This document shows positions 14,238 through 18,278 of a DNA stretch of 18,278 bases, piece after piece. Source of the stretch: Candidatus Parvarchaeota archaeon UBA446 (lineage in GTDB: Archaea; Nanobdellota; Nanobdellia; Parvarchaeales; Parvarchaeaceae); contig DARG01000025.1 in assembly GCA_002503215.1 (NCBI GenBank), forward strand, positions 1 to 18,278, in the 5' to 3' direction. The stretch's first letter is position 1; each line of letters opens with the position of its first letter. The position numbers were made by a program, and so were the translations under genes. Under the pieces are notes generated by a model. That model worked only from the letters and a program-made list of their open reading frames with translations. It did no database searches and was not told the DNA's origin.

Positions 14238-14714
14238 ATGGCACTTTTTAAAAAGAAGAAAGAAACACCGGTTAATCCGTATTATAATCCGGCTAACTTA
14301 AAAGCTGCAACTCCTCAGCCGGAGACAACAAAACCAGTTGCAGATTCTCAGACAAATACAGTTGCCAAGCCTGTAAAAACCCAAGGAATACCTCTTATAG
14401 AAGTACCTAAAATCAGAATCTCTGATATAAATCTTCAGCCTGCAAAAACCGCGGGAATAAGCGTACTTGATGCTCTCAGAATGGAATCAAGCGGCAAATC
14501 CACCGCTTTCATAAGGATGAACGATTTCAAGAAAGTACTTGACGATATAAAGGAACTCGAAAAGAGAATAGCAAAGTCGCAGGCGGACTTGGAAGAATAT
14601 TCAAATGCTCTTGAATTACAAAAAGAATACGTAAAGAATTACAATCTTCTGGTACAGGACATGCGAAAGATGATTGAGAGAATGTCGACATATCTTTCAA
14701 ACGTAGAGGAGTAA
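14238..14714 (+). CDS. Basic, Pro-rich protein with C-terminal coiled coil, function unknown
   Basis: The 158-residue protein begins with a very basic start (ALFKKKK), followed by a low-complexity Pro/Thr/Gln region (about 10-50) that is probably disordered. A short conserved-looking middle (50-90) contains IPLIEVPKIRI and ISVLDALRM. The last 60 residues (about 95-155) have heptad-like leucine, isoleucine and tyrosine spacing and should form a coiled coil. No signal peptide or membrane helix is present. I know no function for it. It forms an operon with the tRNA-binding-domain gene that starts 1 nt after its stop, so a role near translation or RNA is possible but only guessed from context. 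A well-placed TATA box supports expression. Confidence 0.75.
   Translation: MALFKKKKETPVNPYYNPANLKAATPQPETTKPVADSQTNTVAKPVKTQGIPLIEVPKIRISDINLQPAKTAGISVLDALRMESSGKSTAFIRMNDFKKVLDDIKELEKRIAKSQADLEEYSNALELQKEYVKNYNLLVQDMRKMIERMSTYLSNVEE
14706..14711 (+). promoter_or_regulatory. Shine-Dalgarno GAGGAG selecting a TTG start
   Basis: GAGGAG ends 4 nt before TTG at 14716. No ATG or GTG is available nearby in this frame and the domain begins right after, so the TTG start is well supported. Confidence 0.65.
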
Positions 14715-14715
14715 G

Positions 14716-15051
14716 TTGGTAAAGGAAGAAATAGACATTGATACATTTAGAAAAGTCGATTTAAAGGTCGCAAAAATATTATCCGCTGAAGCGGTAGAAA
14801 AAAGCGAAAAACTAATAAAATTAAGGCTTTCTTTCGGTGACCATGAGAAGACTATACTAAGTGGTATAAGGAAAGACTACTCGCCGCAGGATCTTGTTGG
14901 AAAGAAGATAATAGTAATAGACAACCTTAAACCTGCAAAGCTAATGGGGATAGAATCTCAAGGAATGCTTTTGGCAGCACAGGATGAAGAAGGAAACATC
15001 TCACTTTTAACTGTAGATAAAGACGCAAAAGAAGGCAGCACTGTAAGCTGA
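14716..15051 (+). CDS. Stand-alone tRNA-binding domain protein (MetG C-terminal/EMAPII/CsaA-like OB fold)
   Basis: The 111-residue protein is a complete tRNA-binding OB-fold domain of the class found at the C-terminus of methionyl-tRNA synthetase, in Arc1p/EMAPII and in CsaA. Visible blocks are FRKVDLKVAKI (11-21), EKLIKLRLSFGD (31-42), ILSGI (47-51) and the conserved NLKPAKLMGIESQGMLLAA (70-88). In many archaea MetRS lacks this domain and a separate polypeptide supplies it, so binding tRNA for MetRS or another synthetase is the likely role. The TTG start follows the previous stop by 1 nt and has a good Shine-Dalgarno, so it is coupled to the coiled-coil gene. A chaperone-like CsaA role is the alternative. 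Confidence 0.9.
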   Translation: MVKEEIDIDTFRKVDLKVAKILSAEAVEKSEKLIKLRLSFGDHEKTILSGIRKDYSPQDLVGKKIIVIDNLKPAKLMGIESQGMLLAAQDEEGNISLLTVDKDAKEGSTVS

Positions 15052-15060
15052 ATTTATATA

Positions 15061-16836
15061 CTACTTATCAAATCCTTTTTCTTTTATTATTTGCGATGGA
15101 TTTTCATTTACAATCAAAACGTCATCTGGCAGATATTTTCTGAATATTGGAGTATCATACCTTGAATCCATAAGTACGATTGCACACCGGTCACCGGTGA
15201 AACGTATCCCTCTTCCTGCTGCCTGCATTACCTTTATCATGGTTGGAAGGACTTGTGCATACTCGAAACCGCTGCCGGTTTTCCTATCATAGTATATCTG
15301 CATTGCCTTCAGCTTTATTGAAGGCGGTTCAAAAGGTATACCGACTATACCCACAAGTTTTACCATATTATTCTTTACCCCTATGCTTTCTGAGAAATTT
15401 CCGTTTATTACTGCAAAAAGCACAGCCGATGAATAAGACAGCTTATCCATTATCTCCGCTTTCCTATCTCTGCTCATATTTTTTTCTTCTAATGTTATCT
15501 TGTCTTTTAATGTACTTCTGCTGTACACCCTTTCCATGAAAAAATAAGACGGAAAGAAAAATATCATATTATGTTTTGCGCTGTTCATTATGGAATCTAT
15601 CTCTTCTGCTATCTTTGAATACTGTTCATCCCTGGAACTGAACTTAGATGTAACCGCTTTATCTATAACAGTAAGTCTATTTCCCTGCTGTGAATCTCCT
15701 TCTACTTCCAAAGATTTTGAATCTTCTATGCCTAGAAGGCTGGAAAACATCTCTATCGGACGAAAAGTACCGCTCATTAACACCGAAGAATAAAAAGCGT
15801 CCATTACACCTGAAGAATAATTTGCCGGATCCAGAGAATTAACATTTATCTTTCTGTTGCCTTTATCGTCTATAGAAACGTATATTATATCCTCTTCTTT
15901 TACCGACAGAAGCTTTTCCACGAAGTTTTTGAGTATGAAAGTCGAAGGGATATTATAGCCTTTTTCATGGAATTTTACTATCTCTTCCAGTTTTTGCATG
16001 TCTGTCTCTATAAATGAATCCCTTATGTCTATGGCAGACTCCTTAGTTATGGATCTAAGACTGCCGATTATTTTATCTATCTTCAAAGCTATGTCACTAT
16101 ATCCTGCAATAGTTGCTTCGGAATAAGCCTTTTCCAGAATCCTTTGTGATATGGAGAAAGAGTTCATATCTAGTATTTTACTTGGTAGATTGTGCGCTTC
16201 ATCGACTACTAGTATGGTCTTTCCTGGATCTATCCCTGTCCTTATCGTAAAACCCAAAGCTATTCCTGGATCAAAAGCATGCGAATAGTTTGCCACTACA
16301 AGCGTAGACTGTTTTGCATTCAGCAGCGAAAGCTCATAAGGGCATAATTCAAAATTTCTTGCGGCTTCCATAACGCTTTTAGAATCGGATATGCCTGAAG
16401 ACAAAGCTTCTATAGCCTTTGGTTTTACGTCTTTATTCTTTGTAAATGTATTACTGTAAAAATCGCACATGTCCTGCTCTCTTACCGCTCTACAAAATTC
16501 AATAAATAGAGAAGGTTCGACTTCGTTTTCGAAAAGACACATTGATCTTTTGCCTGTAACTCCTGCAAAGCTTACTTTATCGGATGAAACGGAATTGATC
16601 TTTCTCATGGTTTCGTATACTATGTTCTGATGAGTATGTTTTGCTGTAAGAAATAGAACCTTTAGATCCTTCTCCTTTGCCTTTTTTATAGCCGCATAAA
16701 GAACCGCAGCTGTTTTACCCATGCCTGTGGAAGCCTGCACTATCAGTTTTTCCCTGTTGTTTATAGCATTTTCGACTGCATCGGCTATCTCTTTCTGCCC
16801 GGCTCTCATCGACTTAAAAGGAAAAGATATCATCAT
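15061..16836 (-). CDS. XPD/Rad3/DinG-family iron-sulfur DNA helicase
   Basis: This 591-residue superfamily 2 helicase has Walker A ASTGMGKT (35-42), DEAH (212-215) in VVDEAHNL, and motif VI QAAGRGIR near the C-terminus followed by CAIVLMDSRY. Between motifs I and II lie four cysteines, Cys100, Cys115, Cys124 and Cys165 (in ELCPYE), arranged like the 4Fe-4S cluster of archaeal XPD. It should unwind DNA 5' to 3' with ATP, in repair or in R-loop and structure clearance. Length is close to archaeal XPD (550-650 residues). Two adjacent ATG codons (16836 and 16833) are possible starts. A TATA-like element at 16852-16859 favours a leaderless start at the second. Its stop faces the stop of the tRNA-binding gene with a 9-nt gap. 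Confidence 0.92.
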   Translation of the reverse strand: MMISFPFKSMRAGQKEIADAVENAINNREKLIVQASTGMGKTAAVLYAAIKKAKEKDLKVLFLTAKHTHQNIVYETMRKINSVSSDKVSFAGVTGKRSMCLFENEVEPSLFIEFCRAVREQDMCDFYSNTFTKNKDVKPKAIEALSSGISDSKSVMEAARNFELCPYELSLLNAKQSTLVVANYSHAFDPGIALGFTIRTGIDPGKTILVVDEAHNLPSKILDMNSFSISQRILEKAYSEATIAGYSDIALKIDKIIGSLRSITKESAIDIRDSFIETDMQKLEEIVKFHEKGYNIPSTFILKNFVEKLLSVKEEDIIYVSIDDKGNRKINVNSLDPANYSSGVMDAFYSSVLMSGTFRPIEMFSSLLGIEDSKSLEVEGDSQQGNRLTVIDKAVTSKFSSRDEQYSKIAEEIDSIMNSAKHNMIFFFPSYFFMERVYSRSTLKDKITLEEKNMSRDRKAEIMDKLSYSSAVLFAVINGNFSESIGVKNNMVKLVGIVGIPFEPPSIKLKAMQIYYDRKTGSGFEYAQVLPTMIKVMQAAGRGIRFTGDRCAIVLMDSRYDTPIFRKYLPDDVLIVNENPSQIIKEKGFDK

Positions 16837-16851
16837 TACTTTTAGGAATTG

Positions 16852-16859
16852 TATAATTA
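16852..16859 (-). promoter_or_regulatory. TATA-like element before the XPD-like helicase
   Basis: TAATTATA on the minus strand is centred about 23 nt before ATG 16833 and 20 nt before ATG 16836, consistent with a leaderless transcript starting near these codons. Confidence 0.4.
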
Positions 16860-16912
16860 ATTCTTTAGCTGATATAAAACAACTATTAAATAGAATCTTT
16901 TTAATATGCTTA

Positions 16913-17776
16913 TCATTTTGGAAGGCTGCTGTTTGTTATCTCTCCGTTGAAATTACTGATTCTTTTAATTGACATATTGTAGTTTATGAAAGATTTTGAA
17001 TTTAGAGATATATTACCATATTCCGAATTTACATTAATAGAAGCAGCAAGACTGTTTAGGATAGGTATGTTATATTGAGTAGACTGACAACTTGTGACAG
17101 TACCGCTAAGACTTTCATTGGCATTTGTCCCTATCAAACTTGAATTACTACCATTTATTAAAATTGAAAATGATTCCTCGGTGAACAAACATGGATATCC
17201 TTCGTAAATAGTGCTGTAATTCCTCAATACCGATAACCGATTGATTTTTAAGCCGCTTGAAAGTAGATTTACAATGCTTTTCATACTTTCATTTAACGAT
17301 GTACATGACGCCGCTCCGTCGTTTATTGCCGAGATTAAGCAGGTATAAGTGTCATTTCCTATTGAAAACATATATGATGAAGAATTTAAAGAATAACTCG
17401 TACCATAAAGCGGTTTAGTTATAGTAAAGTTAGAATCCGCTTCGGAATTGCCGTTTTTCCCTCTTAATAATGATATTATACCTGCTACAGTTTCCGAGCT
17501 GTTTTCTGCAGTGCCATTTGATAACACTGCATCTGTTGATAACGTGTAGTTTGCAGAGTATAATATAATTTTACCTAAGGGAATGCTAGTCTGATAAGGC
17601 TGCAGATTAAGTATATCATTATATATTATCTGTTGTAAAGATGAATTGGCAGAGCTGTACGTCGATTGACTTGAAGGAAAGATTATATTATTGTTTCTTC
17701 CAACTCCAAAAAGCAGTATTATCACAGAAACTACTATTACAGCTATTACTACACCAACAATAAAATATTTTTCCAT
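16913..17776 (-). CDS. Membrane-anchored extracellular protein, sequon-rich, function unknown
   Basis: The 287-residue protein has an N-terminal signal anchor (about residues 5-25) and then an external region rich in Ser, Asn, Thr and Tyr with well over a dozen N-x-S/T sites. Four cysteines (146, 158, 196, 230) could form two disulfides. No catalytic motif or known domain is visible. Its ATG (17776-17774) overlaps the stop of the upstream HerA-like gene by one base (TAATG), so the two are translationally coupled. That makes a working link with the ATPase possible, for example an anchored surface component of a secretion or DNA-transfer machine, but the link could be only operonic. It is similar in style to the DUF4382-like protein at the other end of the window but not recognisably homologous. 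Confidence 0.75.
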   Translation of the reverse strand: MEKYFIVGVVIAVIVVSVIILLFGVGRNNNIIFPSSQSTYSSANSSLQQIIYNDILNLQPYQTSIPLGKIILYSANYTLSTDAVLSNGTAENSSETVAGIISLLRGKNGNSEADSNFTITKPLYGTSYSLNSSSYMFSIGNDTYTCLISAINDGAASCTSLNESMKSIVNLLSSGLKINRLSVLRNYSTIYEGYPCLFTEESFSILINGSNSSLIGTNANESLSGTVTSCQSTQYNIPILNSLAASINVNSEYGNISLNSKSFINYNMSIKRISNFNGEITNSSLPK

Positions 17777-18278
17777 TACTTTTTAGCCGAAGGCTTCTTC
17801 TGTATGGACCTTGGAGTTTCACCACCGTGCCATGTAAGTCTAGGTTTTATCTGCACAGGGTATATCCTCTCTGAATTATCATCTAGTATTATGCATGCTC
17901 CTGGTAATTTTGGCAGATCCATGAGATATTTTCTGATATCCGATGACATATAGATCTGCATCACTGTGTTTAAAGCGTCTATATCTAGCTTTGCGGTAAC
18001 ATGCTGTGATATTATTATGTCTGACTGGGTTATTATGTCCGTATCAAGTTTTCCTGGCTGCTGGGTCGCAATTACAAGACCTATACCGGGTTGCCTTCCT
18101 TCTTTTATCACTCTTGATAATGATGCTGTCGCTGCAGTTCTTCCGTTTACAGGTAAAAATTCATGCACCTCATCTATGAACATCCACACAATAGGTATCG
18201 TCTTTTGCTTTTCTTCTTCGATTATTTCTGTGGAGTTTATGTCCTGCAGCTCCTCCAATCTTCTTTGTTTTGTCCTTA
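17776..18278 (-). CDS. HerA-like (DUF87/FtsK-HerA superfamily) ATPase, C-terminal part, 5' truncated by window edge
   Basis: This is the C-terminal third of a HerA-type hexameric ATPase. Walker B is IVWMFIDEVHEFLP. It is followed by the family block EGRQPGIGLVIATQQPGKL, an arginine/sensor-like QSDIIISQ region, and DALNTVMQIYM. The ending, LPGACIILDDNSERIYPVQ and RLTWHGGE, matches the archaeal HerA-like family. The Walker A half lies outside the window. The frame is open to position 18278, so the TTG at 18258 is not the real start. HerA with NurA processes DNA ends in archaeal recombination. Other family members act as translocases of unknown role. No nurA is next to it on the visible side; instead a membrane-anchored surface protein overlaps its stop codon. 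The Lys-rich tail is probably disordered. Confidence 0.88.
   Translation of the reverse strand, partial: RTKQRRLEELQDINSTEIIEEEKQKTIPIVWMFIDEVHEFLPVNGRTAATASLSRVIKEGRQPGIGLVIATQQPGKLDTDIITQSDIIISQHVTAKLDIDALNTVMQIYMSSDIRKYLMDLPKLPGACIILDDNSERIYPVQIKPRLTWHGGETPRSIQKKPSAKK

Noticed and set aside
17776..18258. A complete short ATPase starting at the TTG at 18258
   Set aside because: The frame is open to the window end and Walker A is missing, so this is the truncated end of a longer HerA-like protein.

Overview
The window looks like an AT-rich archaeal chromosome segment, with GC roughly one third by eye. The archaeal markers are the C-terminus of an EF-2 with a diphthamide histidine, a Methanococcus-type S-layer protein, a HerA-like ATPase, an XPD/Rad3-type helicase, archaeal TruD, a GT2-GtrA dolichol-phosphate mannosyltransferase-like enzyme, TATA boxes about 25 nt upstream of start codons (leaderless transcription), and a tRNA gene with no encoded CCA. 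Compact packing, many short lineage-specific proteins and an S-layer suggest a small-genome DPANN-type archaeon (ARMAN/Parvarchaeota-like). That placement is an inference and cannot be proved from this window.

Layout. 1-492 (+) is the end of EF-2. 571-2079 (-) is a membrane-anchored, sequon-rich DUF4382-like surface protein. 2209-3021 (+) holds a HIT-family protein and an orphan RelE/ParE-like toxin. 3061-7505 (+) is a tight glycosylation-type operon: GT2-GtrA, a multi-pass GT-C-like protein, a processive membrane GT2, and a membrane-anchored thioredoxin-fold protein. It converges with a minus-strand operon (9117-7502) of a six-cysteine membrane protein and TruD; the two operons share one CTAG stop. 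9184-11916 (-) is the S-layer gene, with a structured leader upstream and a GC hairpin downstream. 12201-12629 (-) is a conserved small protein. 12731-13804 (+) is FolE plus a RibD-C/DHFR-like reductase. 13851-13921 (-) is tRNA-Gly(CCC), preceded on the same strand by a possible 60-aa membrane protein. 14238-15051 (+) is a coiled-coil protein plus a stand-alone tRNA-binding domain. 15061-16836 (-) is an XPD/DinG-like helicase. 16913-18278 (-) is a HerA-like ATPase overlapping a membrane-anchored surface protein.

How the parts fit. Much of the window serves the cell envelope: an S-layer, four other anchored and mostly sequon-rich proteins, and an operon that could supply and transfer lipid-linked sugars. 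The rest is translation (EF-2, TruD, tRNA-Gly, tRNA-binding domain), DNA handling (XPD-like, HerA-like) and pterin chemistry (FolE and reductase). First genes of transcription units mostly appear leaderless, while several internal genes have Shine-Dalgarno motifs. The S-layer gene is the exception, with a long leader and a strong Shine-Dalgarno. I found no CRISPR array, insertion sequence or integrase. The most unusual signals are the tRNA-Gly with A18 and G55 in place of the near-universal G18/U55, and the triple-hairpin leader of the S-layer gene.
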